This document shows positions 1-17,787 of a DNA stretch of 64,000 bases, piece after piece. The notes under the pieces were generated by a model. The model did no database searches. It was not told the origin of the DNA and saw nothing but the letters and a program-made list of their open reading frames with translations. The translations under genes and the position numbers were made by a program. The stretch comes from Amoebidium appalachense (taxonomy: Eukaryota; Ichthyosporea): assembly GCA_963693365.1 (NCBI GenBank), contig CAVNZM010000011.1, positions 4,526,001 through 4,590,000 on the forward strand, written 5' to 3'. The first letter of the stretch is position 1. Every line of letters begins with the position of its first letter.

Positions 1-487
1 ACTCAGTAGTGGATACCTTAAGAAAGGGGGGGGGGGGGGGACAGCACGTTGAACACCAAATGAGGCAACGACATAAGTAAAAGCAAACATGCATGCGTGG
101 TTGCACGCACACACCCACGCCCTCTCATAAGCCTCTCACTCTTTCTCTCCTTTGTTCTGTTCCGTTTTTGCTTTGCCTAAGAGATATAAATAGAGAGAGG
201 GGAGAAAGACTGATTTCATTGACCCTCCTCAGGACCAAGTCGAAGGCAAAGAAGATTGACTGAGCAAAACCCGAGCACCCTGATTTCGTCGGAAGGTGTA
301 ATGTTGTGACACGCCGTGTTTTTTGACTGTGTGCATGCTCCAAATTTGACCTGTACTGATTAAACTTTTTCCCACCACCACCACCATGAATAACCAACGA
401 TGAGTCGGAATGCTGGGGTAGGTTTGCTAGCTCCGATTCCATATAGCCAATAGAAGATGTGCAAGTGTAGCCCCCCTCCCCCCCCCC

Positions 488-526
<39 letters not shown>

Positions 527-1603
527 CTCTTTTCCCGAGGGGGGGGGGTTGCTTAATCCTAAGCATGTCGAACCGTTATGGCTGATGTAACACCATGTAG
601 TTAGGGGAGCTAGATGGCTATTTCTCCCGGTTTTCCAAATTGATTCTCCCGTTTTTTTTTACCATGCAATAGCCGGCGGTATTGCATTTTAGCGTACTGG
701 ATCTGTTTTTTGTTTTTGTTTTTGTTTTTGTTTTTGTTTTTGTTTTTGTTTTTGTTTTTGTTTTTGTTTTTTTTACCAAGTCCGTTTTTTATTGTCTGTT
801 GTGTCTCATATCGATGCTTGCTCATATGCAGGCATATATATACATGACACGCCATTCGTAGCATTTTTGTAACTGTAAAACACAGAGTTACACGCACGTG
901 CACGTGCCACAAACACGCAGACACGCCCACACACTGGCCCCCATAGCCGCTACGCATGTGACATATTTGATCCGAGCAATGCATATATGTTTAACCGTAA
1001 CTCGCTTTGATTTTTGAGCAGGAGCAAGGTGAGTGAGTTAAGACGTGCACTGCTAATCGATACTCGACCTGATATCTTAACCTTATTAGGTAGTCACTTG
1101 ACATGCGCAGTGTTTGATTGGTGCCTGGTGCGACCAATGAAATCAGTACCTAAAATAAAAGGCATCCGGTGATTCAAAATGACCCATTCACCACACCAAT
1201 AGTCAGTGTGTATTACTGGCTGAAAGAAGGCAAAACCTCTTGTTGCCTATATATACGCCTGGTTGGCTTTTCATGTTTCCAAAAACTGTAGGATGCATAT
1301 GTTTTGTCAGAAGTCTCCCCCCCCCTCCCCCCTCCCCCCCCCCCCCCCCCCCCCCGTCCCCTGTCCACACACACACTTGAACACATGTGTGCGCCCTTAC
1401 GCACACCACACACAGAGAGATAGACACACACAAACCCCGCAAAATAATACGACGGATATCCACATGCATATGGAGGTGCACAATGCGCGTGTATAAGACG
1501 TGCGGGCCTGTGTGTGTGCACATGTGTGGGTGTGCATGTACACCGTCACTGAACCACATTGTGAGCGGTCTTGTCAATGAGCGCCACGGTGTGTGGTGCG
1601 TGC

Positions 1604-1647
<44 letters not shown>

Positions 1648-1658
1648 ACATGTGTGTG

Positions 1659-1699
<41 letters not shown>

Positions 1700-1996
1700 T
1701 ACGTGTGTGTGTGCGCGCGAGAGGAGCTCCAGCTGTGTGTGCGCACCACCAGAACTGCGCGTGTGTTTGTGTCTCGGCTGAGCCTCGGTGTGCTTGTGGG
1801 CCTGTGCACGTGCTTGTACGTGCATGCAGGTCACGTGGGTGGGTGGGTAGGTGTGTGTGTGTGTGTGTGTGTGTACATGTGTGTGTGTGTGTGTGTGTGT
1901 ACATGTGTGTGTGTGTGTGTGTGTGAATAATAATTAGTACTGTGTGCGTACATCTGTGTACATGTGACTGTGTGCGCATGCACGTACCTATGTACT

Positions 1997-2045
<49 letters not shown>

Positions 2046-2383
2046 GGGGGGGGTCCCAGTCGATGACACGTGTAATTTTTTATTTTGTTTTATTTTATTT
2101 AATTTTTGTTTTTCATTTCCAGTCCCGGGGCCCAACTAATAACTTTAAACACTTATTAATTTGTATACGTAGGTGTCCTCTGCCGAACCTATACGGTCCA
2201 CCGCATACAGAGTACCTACAGGAAAAAAAAATACATACTTTTGATGTTCACCAAGATGTGTAAAATTTGGATACTAAATTTCAAACGAAATACCTAGTGA
2301 CATAAACAGTATACACATGAATAGACTAGAGCTATCAGGCTATTTAACAGGCAACCCCCCCCCCCCCCCCCCCCCCACCCACC

Positions 2384-2424
<41 letters not shown>

Positions 2425-2559
2425 AAAAAAAAAAAAAAAGAAACCACCTTTCACCACGTGTCGTCACACAAGTATATTACCAAAAACTGATCCAGAAAAG
2501 GTAAAGACCGGGGGGGAAAGAAGAGGGCGACAAAAAAAAAAGGGAAGAACTTCGTGTCC
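1..2559. other. Left-flank low-complexity region, no gene seen
   Basis: I see no supportable coding exon here. The region holds a C run followed by a T run (about 471-526), a hexamer array of TTTTTG (709-770), C runs (1318-1355), long (GT)n tracts (1605-1700 and 1853-1924), a G run of about 47 bases (1998-2044) and a C run followed by an A run (2355-2439). Long open frames in this stretch translate to poly-Pro, poly-Gly or His-Thr repeats and are artefacts of the repeats. Confidence 0.7.
709..770. repeat. (TTTTTG)n hexamer microsatellite
   Basis: About ten uninterrupted copies of a TTTTTG hexamer. On the minus strand it reads as alternating Lys-Asn, which explains the artificial KN-repeat open frame across it. 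Confidence 0.9.
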
Positions 2560-3045
2560 CTACTTGGGCTCACCCTCCCAATAGTCGACGTTATCTCTGA
2601 TTGGTTAAATCCGTCTGGTGCCGCCAGGGGCAGCGATCACCTGATACTTGTTCGTATCGGGATATTCGCAATATTCGGGATATTCCTTCGTGCTGACCGA
2701 GATATACTTAATGGGTGCATCGGAAGTGTTAATGATCTGGTGGGGATACTCGGGGCCCGCGGGAATGAAAATCACGTCACCTGCCTTAATAGGAAGAAAC
2801 TCCCCTGCCACCCGCAATGTTCCGGAACCCTCCAGAACGATAAAGATTTCTTCCTGGGCATAGTGGCAGTGGTATGGGACTGCCTTTTTCCCCGCGGGAA
2901 CAATGTCAAAACTCGCACCAAGTTTTTTCACCGCTGTGCGGCCCTAACCATGTTGACTTGGATTCATATGAGTCGCTCCCTTCTCGTTTTTCATCGTGGA
3001 GTTTTACTTCGTTGATATTTCGGATGAGCTTCGCCCGTAGTTTTT
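2560..3045 (-). pseudogene. Cupin-domain protein, disabled by a frameshift and a nonsense codon
   Basis: The minus strand encodes a single-domain cupin of the small bacterial type. Visible cupin motifs are PYHCHYAQEEIFIVLEGSG (metal-binding His and Glu positions of motif 1) and GDVIFIPAGPEYPHQIIN (motif 2 region with its His), then YISVSTKEYPEYCEYPD, a typical tail of this family. Three lesions are visible. The upstream part (residues LIRNINEVKLHDEKREG to TWLGPHSGEK) is in a different frame, and loss of one base from the six-A run at 2923-2928 (T on +) would join it. An in-frame TAA at 2605-2607 separates RRI from the conserved tail DNVDYWEGEPK, which ends at TAG 2560-2562. No ATG is visible at the N-terminus, where an 870-bp repeat abuts at 3058. 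The A-run lesion could be a sequencing error; the TAA is harder to dismiss. TAA and TAG serve as stops in other genes here, so a variant code does not explain it. The function of the parent gene is unknown; bacterial origin is inference. Confidence 0.75.
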
Positions 3046-3057
3046 TTTTCTCTTTCA

Positions 3058-4028
3058 CGGTTTTATTGATCCGTTGATGAAGGCAACGTGCAGCCACAGG
3101 CTACATAACCACCAATAGAACTGAAAAAGCCAAAGCTACGAAATAAAAATAAAGCGACAAGTGACAAAGGACACCAGGCTGCGGGCAAAACCTTAAGTGT
3201 ATGTGTATGCGTGAAACTAGTTTGCTCCAACTAGTCATATGCATCGATGTTGACCAGACCACACTCCGCAAGAAGACATCATTACTGCGGCTTCCCAACA
3301 GGCCCCCCTCAAAACCTACCGAGACACAGCAAGCAAGTCAGCCTCTAAAAGAGCAATGCAGACCAAATCTGAGCTAAAAAACAATCCCAACGGGCCCGGC
3401 CCCTAGATAACCCGGAGAAACTGCATCTAGCTCTCTGATAAGGTGGCCTAGTTGTGGCAGGACACACAGAAAAACACAATTACAGAATGCATGCAAGCAA
3501 ACCCGGTCATTGCCATACGACTGGAGGCTAAGGACTGGCAGTCACTTGGAAAGCTCCCCGACGACCACGTAGCCGCCCCTCCACTCACGCATCGCAGAAG
3601 TAGCTGAAGAAGTTGCAGCAGCCCACCGCCAATAGGTCGCGTAGAAGTGTAGACAGCGTGTAGAAGTTACCATAGGTTGCAGTGGACCACCAGGCGTTGA
3701 AGAAACCACTTCTCAAGCGAGAAACTCCGCGAAAGGGAGATGCCCCCACACTCTCACAGCAATAGGAATACACCAGGCAACACCACACACACGCTGCAGT
3801 CACCTTCCCCTGAGTGGGACTCCCTCCCACACAAAAAGAAGAAACGAAAGCCTTTATGTACCTGCCATGGTGAAGAATCGGGCAAAAAAAAGTTGACGTG
3901 ACAGCTAAGAGATCGAAGTGCAAGTGAAGTCCCCAAAAAGAAGAAACGAAAGCCTTTATATACCTGCCATGGTGAAGAATCGGGAAAAAGAGTTGACGTG
4001 ACAGCTAAGAGATCGAAGTGAAAGTGAA
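3058..4028 (-). repeat. Dispersed 870-bp repeat, copy 1, with an internal 100-bp tandem duplication
   Basis: Bases 3058-3928 match 14681-15546 almost base for base over the whole length, with scattered substitutions and small indels. The last ~100 bases (3833-3934) are repeated in tandem (3935-4028). I place it on the minus strand because in that orientation it ends in an AATAAA polyadenylation-like motif followed, in this copy, by an A-rich tail that touches the cupin relic. The other end carries CACCATGGCAGGTA, a start-like ATG followed by a donor-like GT. No protein family is recognisable. A third, very short match to the AATAAA end lies at 19330-19350. It may be a non-autonomous retroelement or a duplicated gene fragment. 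Confidence 0.8.
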
Positions 4029-4655
4029 CCGGGAAAAAAAGTTGATTCTTCTGCTTTGCAGGCCATTTTTGGTAGGATTTGCCTGCTGAAAACAGAGTAT
4101 GAGAGAGAGAGAAATTTCGAATATCAAAGGGTTATCTCACGGATACTGTGGATGTGTGGTGGGAGGAAACCTCATGTAGTGCGGTGCTAGACACAGACTA
4201 TTTAAGAGGATATTAGCTACTTCGTGTCCGGCATATAAACACTCGTAGAGGAGCAAAAAAGGTGTTCCTCGAATGTATTCGTTCTCTGTGCTGCACCTCT
4301 ATTCATACGATTGTGAAGATTTACATATGCATGACCCAATAACAAGCGATAGAGCAACGGTGGAAAGAAGGGGAGTAGGAGGCTGGAGGGGAAAGGGAAG
4401 GGGGAGGGAGGGAAGGGGGGGGGGGGGGGGGGGGGGGTGGGGAGGGGGGGGGGGGGGGGGGGGTGTTGAAGAGTCAAGGAATAAGGTATTGCCAGAAACT
4501 CTGATTCTCCCCCCCCCCTCCCCTCCCCCTCCCTCCCCCACAAAGGAGAAAAAAAAGGGGGGGGAGGGGGGACAAAGCAAAGAAGAAGAATAAAGGGATG
4601 AAGGAGAAAGGCGAGGCTGGGAGACCTGAAGGTGACCTCGAGGGGGGGGGGGGGA

Positions 4656-4725
<70 letters not shown>

Positions 4726-5032
4726 AAGGAGGCCTTGAGGGCAAAGGCTACAACAAACGGTGACAGCGGCTGCTAAGGGTCGGGGGGGGGGAGGGGGGGG
4801 GGGGGAGGGGAGGTGAGGGAGGCGGGAGGGGGGGGAGGGGATGAGGGGTTGGGGGGGGGGGGGGGGGGGGGGGAGGGGGGGGGGGGGGGGGGGACACCAC
4901 AGGAGAAATGTTTGAACTTCCGTGTCGGCCTCAGACCTAATGAAATCAGGCAAGCTCGCCTTCAGTTTTAGTTGTTGCAGAAAACTCCCTTCCGTCCTTC
5001 TTCCCTCCATCCCCTCCCTCTCTCTCTCTCTC

Positions 5033-5070
<38 letters not shown>

Positions 5071-5131
5071 CCGCCCCTCTCTCCCTCCCTCCCCGCCTCC
5101 CTCCCTCCCTCCCTCCCCGTACCACACACTA

Positions 5132-5167
<36 letters not shown>

Positions 5168-7051
5168 ATTCATAGTTCTCTCATCAACCATTCATAAAAC
5201 ATGATCCTTGCAATCTTTAGCTTTCACACTTTTTCTTCGTTTATAACAGCTCACGTACTAAAAAATAAACAGTTTTCGGCTTGAGGCAATCTAACGAATG
5301 TCAACGCCCACTCACACACACAGCCGCGATGAACAGGAAGATGCACTGGTTATATCCTGGCTGAGTGAATCAGCAGATATATAGGGGGAGGATGAGGAAA
5401 AACGTGATACCCTAAATCATAAAGTTTTGCGTCAAAGAGCATCATAATCCCTTTCATGTCTTAGAGAGCACACGCAACCTCTAAACTTGAGATCTCACCT
5501 CACAGGAGCAAAAGTCTAGATCTGTGAGGGGGTAGACGTGATGAATGGGCGCTTAACTCGACGCCCTCTGGTTAGCGGCAACTCCTGTCACGCTTATAAA
5601 GCTAGATGAAGGCAAGGGAAACGTGGGTAATAGTGGCACAGCAGTTGGTCCGACCGTCCATGGTTTGAAATTTCTTTCTTCGAATCATGAAGCACTGATC
5701 ATGACTTCAGAAAAATTATCATATGTGTAGCAGAGTAAAACGCTATGTACATAAATATTTAGTAGCACTCTATATAAATACCTAATTACAAGCAATTTTT
5801 TGGTGCCTATAAAATTTCACTCCATAACGGTTGTAGAATCAAGTTGCATACACCATGTGAACTAAGGCACTTCGAGCCCTGCCGGGCACCAAGACCAGGC
5901 CGGCGCAACGGTTGGCAGCTGCGCAGTCTCTCGGTTTAGGCCGCATGTATGGAGGTTCAGTAGCATATTCCTACTTTCTTATTGTTTAATAAAACACAAA
6001 TACTCAAAACAAGCGCTCAACATAACTGTGATAAGTTTTATAAGTGCTTACTTGTTCGGTTCCGTCGATCGATGTATCAGTGAGCTGCACATTCCCCTAG
6101 ATAGATCTAGCTGTAAGCACCGGGCCCAATAGACATTTCAACTGCGATGAGTAACCAATCCGATGTTTCTTCCTTTTCACATGTAAGATGAATGAATGAC
6201 GCTAACCTAATCAACATACAGCATCTATTCCCCTAGACTTCGTCGCTATCCAGCTGCCCGTATTCATTATGTCGTGCATGCGGCTGATTGGGTCCGGGAG
6301 TGCCCCGGACATTGTGATAGTTCTGCCTGGTCAACTCCAATCATGAACAAGAGATTGAAAACAATTACCTGGTAGCCTTTATTTCATAATTTTTACAATT
6401 TTCTCCTATATTTACATTATTTATTCATTGCTGTCTATGCGCATACTTTTATATAATGACTGGAAGGGTCGCTTGTAGAACATCCACGTGCACAATACAT
6501 GCGCATTCCGCAATAATTTGATTCACTATCAAAGCTTTTGATTGGGTTTTTGTCATGAATACAGTACACTTTTGGAGGTGGGCTTGGCCTATCAACAGCG
6601 CATGTGGACTATATAAACTCTCAAGTCCTTCACACCGGTGCAAGAAGTGAACCTCTCGACTCTCCGGAGTGCACATCATAACGACAGCTGTGCATCCCGA
6701 GTTTGAACCCCATAGTAGCCTAGTAGATATAAAATACATGCACTATTTGTTTCGAATTTAGACAAAATTTACAGGTCTCTCATAGCGCTTCTGGCAGTCG
6801 ACTTCGGATCAAGTGTAGTAGCTAGTGATATTATTTGGCAGCACACAAATCATCGGAACGTTAACTCACACACAAAACCGTGATATTATCTGCTCTCTAA
6901 GCTAGTATTTCGCCACACACACTGTAAAACACTAAGGCAAACGCAAAAAGTCTCTCTCACACGCTCCTAGCAACGACTCAGGACGATTGCAAGTACACAC
7001 ACACACACACACACGCAAACGCGCGTGGGTGCACACAGACACACAGGCACA

Positions 7052-7088
<37 letters not shown>

Positions 7089-7126
7089 TTGGGCTATCTT
7101 CGCGAAACTACCGTACACCCACCATC
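4029..7126. other. Intergenic: G/C homopolymer block, then ordinary non-coding DNA
   Basis: From 4375 to 5166 the plus strand is almost entirely G runs, then C runs, including 66 consecutive G at 4658-4723. From 5167 to 7126 the base composition is ordinary and AT-leaning, with no exon I can support. An open frame at 6449-6739 on the minus strand has no recognisable family. (AC)n tracts at 6993-7014 and 7053-7087 lie just upstream of the gene that starts at 7127. Confidence 0.65.
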
Positions 7127-8827
7127 ATGGACGTTGTTGTTAGATACCACCAGGCGCAAAATCCGCGCGCACGACCTCATAGCATGGGCACACACTCAAC
7201 CATACAACCACACAGTGAATACGAGCAAGAGTTGCCAACTGAGTTAGTGTGGAGGGGTGGCAGGCAGAGTCTTAAAGGAAACAGCAACCCAAAAGTGGAA
7301 ATGACCAGCTACGCCTTTAACACCTCTTCCCGTCGGCACCAGCGAACACTATCACAGCAATCATTCCGACACGCACACGAAAACTCTGTACAACTTACAC
7401 GTGCAGAGAGCACAAGCAGTGGCGGTAGCGCCGATTCACATGTGTCCCCGGGCCGTCCCTCGCGCGCACTATCTTTGGGCTCAGCAAGGAGTTTCGGAGA
7501 CGTTAGCCACGGTTTCTCGTCCGAGAAACCCAGTATTGTTGACGCCCCACGCTGTTACAAACTACCCATGCTTAAACCTGTTCAGTCTTCGCAACAGCAG
7601 GGGTCTAACTCCGACCAGGTCAAATATACAACCACCGGGTACACCTATGTTCAGTTTTCCAAAAAAATCCCGGTACGTCTTCTTGTTGTTCGCGCCGACG
7701 GAACTGTGTCTGCCCAGTGGATCGATCCGATTACGTCTCAGCCGGCGATTAAAGGCATCCTACTAGCGATGGGGCTGGACAGATTTAGGCTGCAGAGTAT
7801 GGAGAGGTTTCGCAAGTGTGAGATCGGCCTAATCGAGTTGAACGAGTTATGGGGAAGACACGTGGGGACGGATTTTTTGGACCCGCACACGCCACACATA
7901 TCGCACATGCCTCCCTCGGAAATTTCCCCTTCAAATCACAATGGTAAGCACGGTAAACGTCCATCTTCCCTCGTTATTCCTCGGAGCAAATCACTCAACA
8001 CCCTCCGTAATTTCTTCCGCCGTCATAGTTCGAGCGTGAGCGAACGTGGGTCTGTAAGCACGTGCGAGTCCAGCGGTAGCGACGGGGGTTCTACTTGCGG
8101 GAGTGTGCACCTTACACGAAAGAGGATAGACGAAAGTACGGAATCCTCGGATATATCTACTACCACCCTCGAATCTATGGAACTGCACTTTGGCCCCCAC
8201 CCACTGCACGGGCACAAGGACACAGTTGCCGAATGTGATATTGTCGAGGAAGATGTTCCCCCGGAGGAGGAAAAGAACGAAGGGAGCAGGAGACTATCGA
8301 GGGAAAAGCAGGACAACAGACCCCCACCTCTCGAGCTCACCAATTCCAACTTTGGAAATTCGACCACAGACACCCAGAGCGCGCCCCTTCCCACGTTCTC
8401 TGTTGAGGGGCATTCCTCCTCGCACATTCCACACGAGTTCTCAGGAATGTCAGGAATTTCCCGATTTGGTCATCACGCTCAAAAAACAAACACCGTCCCG
8501 GAGTCCCTTCAGCCCAACATTTTGCAAAACCCCATTTCGCCTCTATTGGCCCCTGGGCAGGATCCCGCTATGCTCGATTTCTATTCGCGGAAGGCTTTGT
8601 GGGAAATGCAGGCGTCGCAGTCAAACCCAAACACCCCCCCTACCCCCATTCGACGTGGAATTCACCTTAATTCCTCTTCCGTTTCCGCGCCAAGCACACC
8701 ACTTCGCCCGCGCGGTACCCCTCCTACTCCTGTAAGGAAGGTGGATATGAGCGGTGGGATGGGAAGGATGAATACGGCGGAGACCTCGGAGAGAAATGGA
8801 GAGGAGATGGGGGAGGAGAAGATTTGA
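7127..8827 (+). CDS. Ser/Pro-rich protein of unknown family, single exon
   Basis: A 566-residue intronless frame. I chose the ATG at 7127 because it has a strong start context (A at -3, G at +4); the frame upstream only reads through an (AC)n repeat. Codon use looks like real coding sequence rather than repeat. Residues about 165-255 (from TGYTYVQFSKKIPVRLLVV to GRHVGTDFLDP) are non-repetitive, with alternating hydrophobic positions, and look like one compact folded domain that I cannot assign. The rest is probably disordered: Ser-rich segments, basic Ser motifs such as RSKSLN and RRHSSS that resemble kinase or 14-3-3 sites, an acidic patch (IVEEDVPPEEEKNEG), and proline-directed motifs near the C-terminus (TPPTPIRR, PSTPLRPRGTPPTPVRK). 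There is no signal peptide or membrane segment. A regulatory or scaffold protein is a guess. Confidence 0.7.
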   Translation: MDVVVRYHQAQNPRARPHSMGTHSTIQPHSEYEQELPTELVWRGGRQSLKGNSNPKVEMTSYAFNTSSRRHQRTLSQQSFRHAHENSVQLTRAESTSSGGSADSHVSPGRPSRALSLGSARSFGDVSHGFSSEKPSIVDAPRCYKLPMLKPVQSSQQQGSNSDQVKYTTTGYTYVQFSKKIPVRLLVVRADGTVSAQWIDPITSQPAIKGILLAMGLDRFRLQSMERFRKCEIGLIELNELWGRHVGTDFLDPHTPHISHMPPSEISPSNHNGKHGKRPSSLVIPRSKSLNTLRNFFRRHSSSVSERGSVSTCESSGSDGGSTCGSVHLTRKRIDESTESSDISTTTLESMELHFGPHPLHGHKDTVAECDIVEEDVPPEEEKNEGSRRLSREKQDNRPPPLELTNSNFGNSTTDTQSAPLPTFSVEGHSSSHIPHEFSGMSGISRFGHHAQKTNTVPESLQPNILQNPISPLLAPGQDPAMLDFYSRKALWEMQASQSNPNTPPTPIRRGIHLNSSSVSAPSTPLRPRGTPPTPVRKVDMSGGMGRMNTAETSERNGEEMGEEKI

Positions 8828-14680
<5,853 letters not shown>

Positions 14681-15546
14681 CGGTTTTATTGATCCGTTGA
14701 TGAAGGCAACGTGCAGCCACAGGCTACATAACCACCAATAGAACTGAAAAAGCCAAAGCTACGAAATAAAAATAAAGTCGGACAAGTGGCAAAGGACACC
14801 AGCGGGCAAAACCTTAAATGTATGTGTATGCGTGAAACTAGTTTGCTCCAACTAGTCATATGCATCGATGTTGACCAGACCACACTCCGCAAGAAGACAT
14901 CATTACTGCTGCTTCCCAACAGGCCCCACTCAAAACCTACCGAGGCACAGCAAGCAAGTCAGCCTCTAAAAGAGCAATGCAGATCAAATCGGAGCTAAAA
15001 AACAATCCCAACGGGCCCGGCCCCTAGATAGCCCGGAGAAACTGCATCTAGCTCTCTGATAAGGTGGCCTAGTTGTGGCAGGACACACAGAAAAACACAA
15101 TTACAGGATGCATGCAAGCAAACCCGGTCATTGCCATACGACTGGAGGCTAAGGACTGGCAGTCACTTGGAAAGCTCCCCGACGACCAAGTAGCCGCCCT
15201 CCACTCACGCAGCGCAGAAGTAGCTGAAGAAGTTGCAGCAGCCCACCGCCAATAGGTCGCGTAGAAGCGTAGACGCGTGTAGGAGTTACCATAGGTTGCA
15301 GTGGACCACCAATCGTTGAAGAAACCACTTCTCAAGCGAGAAACTCCGCGAAAGGGAGATGACCCCACACTCTCACAGCAGTAGGAATACACCAGGCCAC
15401 ACCACACACACGCTGCAGTCACGTTCCCCTGAGTGGGACTCCCTCCCACCACAAAAAGAAGAAACGAAAGCCTTCATATACCTGCCATGGTGAAGAATCG
15501 GGAAAAAAAGTTGACGTGACAGCTAAGAGATCGAAGTGAAAGTGAA
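14681..15546 (-). repeat. Dispersed 870-bp repeat, copy 2
   Basis: Near-identical to 3058-3928, from the sequence beginning CGGTTTTATTGATCCG to the one ending GATCGAAGTGAAAGTGAA. This copy has a single unit of the distal 100 bases, where copy 1 has two. It carries a short plus-strand frame (15073-15255, 60 residues, ending EEVAAAHRQ) that is interrupted by a one-base insertion in copy 1, and a minus-strand frame at 15069-15452. Neither resembles a known transposase, reverse transcriptase or gag. Confidence 0.8.
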
Positions 15547-16103
15547 TTAGAAAAATCCGGATAGCAGACACTGTGTACATTGCTCAGGGGGGATGGGCAG
15601 AATTCAAGTGGAAGGCAGCAAGAATTCTCTTAGGTAATTTTTTTGTTTGTTTGTTTTAACCGGAAAGGTGAAATGTGACATCTTTTTAATAAATCATAAT
15701 AAAGGCTCTGTTTACGTGTGATATGGCTGCAGTCATTTGTCTTGCACGTCAATACTCATTGGAAAATGGGTTTTTGTTGCTTGTTTGGGATCCCGCCCAT
15801 CACAATCACTGCCCAGTCTGCAGGAACCACACACCACACACCAAGAATTTGAATTACTGCAATAAAAATAATTAGTAATACAATAAGCATAAATTAAACT
15901 CGTAATATGTATTACCTTGCGTCAGTAGTATATATCAACTGTGCATATGGACATCTGCTGGAGCCTGCAACTATCCAAAAGACACCTTTGTTGTTGATAC
16001 TATATTAGTGCTGCCCGGGGATGCTCAAATTTGAAACGAGACGGGAGAGGGTAATATATTCAAAGTTTTTCTTTCTTTCTTACTTTCTTACTTTCTTTCT
16101 TTT

Positions 16104-16147
<44 letters not shown>

Positions 16148-17738
16148 CTACCACCGTAGGGCATCCGTTTACCCGGTGGGGGGGGGGGGGGGGGGGGGGG
16201 GGAGGTGGGAACTCACCTGCCCCTCCGGCTGTAATGATACTTATTGAAGTACCATTCAAGATATCATTAGTAAACTGAGTGGTTGGGAACAATTTGCATA
16301 TATGCTTTAAGTTCAACCAGAAGGGCATTTTTTGTTTCAAAGCTTTATCACGTTTTGTTCCCGGACGACCTTTGCAGGCCCTCTCGGGAAACTACTGTCT
16401 ACCATACGGCACCGACAGTACACTAGTTAGGGCGCTATCAATGTGTTCAGCTAAGCTAACCCATCCTTCACAATCCTAACTATCTGTACACACTTTGCCC
16501 AGGGTTACTACTCCAGCCATGCCGTTCAGAAGGGCATTTGGTACTCCATATTTTATGATTAGAAGGTGATCATCGCAGCATAACCTATCCCTTTTCGCCT
16601 GAATGTATGTCCGCCGGCGCATGCAACGGGCACCCCCCCCCCCCCCCCCCCCCCCCGCCCCTTCCCCTTCCCCAGCTCTCCCTCATTCTTCGGGGGTCCA
16701 CCCCCAGTCCCACAACGACCCAATGCTTGATATTATGGCTGTGAAAGGGGCAATGCAGTGTGTGTGTGTGTGTGTGTTTGTGTGTGTGGAAGGGGGAGGG
16801 GAGGGAGGGAGGGTTCGAAGGTCTTTTTTAAGAGTTGATCTTGATTTGAAGCGGGGAGGGGGGAAGTAGTACCTTGGGGGACCCCCCCCCCCCCCCCTCC
16901 CCCCTTGGACAGGTGGGTCTCCCCCAGAGGGGTGGGGGGGGCCAACCCACCTCTCCGGCTAGCAGGGGGAGGGGGAGGGGGGACCCATCCACCCCATAGG
17001 CTGCCATGATCATGTCACTCTTTGTATCAGTGACCTGATCACATAACAGAGTATTTAATCAGCAACGGTTTATATACAATGCCAAAACGTTTACATTGAA
17101 CCGTTACGGTAGTAGGTTTCCTTGACTCTGAAACTCAGGCGCCGGCCATATGCCGTACGGTCATCCCCTCCCCCCCCTCCCCCCCCCCCCCTCCCCCCCC
17201 ACCCACCCCCCCCCCTCCGGCGGCCCCCTCCCTCCTTCCAGGCACGAACGGGTGGAAAGTTTGTGTGTGCGCGTGTGTGTGTGCGTGTGTGTGTGTGCTT
17301 GTGTGTGCACGGGCGCGCGTGTGTGCGTGTGTGTTTGTGTTTGCGTGTTTGTGTGTGTGTGTGTGTGGTGTGTATGCCGTGTGTGTGTGTGTGTGTGTGT
17401 GTGTGTCACCGCGCGTGTGTGTATGGGGGGGGGAGGGGGGGGAGGGGGAGAGGGGGGGGGGGGGGGAGGGGGGAGGAGGGGGGGAGGGGGGAGGGAGGGA
17501 GGGATGATATGCATCAGCACATCAGTGGCCAAAACGGAGGCAGTTGCTCCAGAAGGAAAAAAAAAAGAAAGAAAGAAAAGCAACGAATACAACGTAACCC
17601 TTGGTGGGTGGAAAAGAGACTCTTTAATACCATGATCAGGCACGCCGGGGGGGGGGGGGGGGGGGGGGGGGAGGGGGCACACCCCGGGCCCCGGGAGGGG
17701 GTACCACCAGGGGGACGTCGGTATTTACTACTCCCCCC

Positions 17739-17787
<49 letters not shown>

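Noticed and set aside
2605-2607. Variant genetic code with TAA as glutamine
   Set aside because: TAA ends HSP70 right after VEEVD and the OPT gene at a natural C-terminus, so TAA is a normal stop here.
2605-2931. Intact 108-residue cupin gene with a GTG start
   Set aside because: Conserved family sequence continues on both sides, in another frame upstream and beyond the TAA downstream, so the short frame is only part of a broken gene.
6449-6739. 96-residue minus-strand frame with a tRNA-like GTTTGAACCCC word nearby
   Set aside because: The word lacks a pairing T-stem and no cloverleaf can be drawn around it; the frame has no family match.
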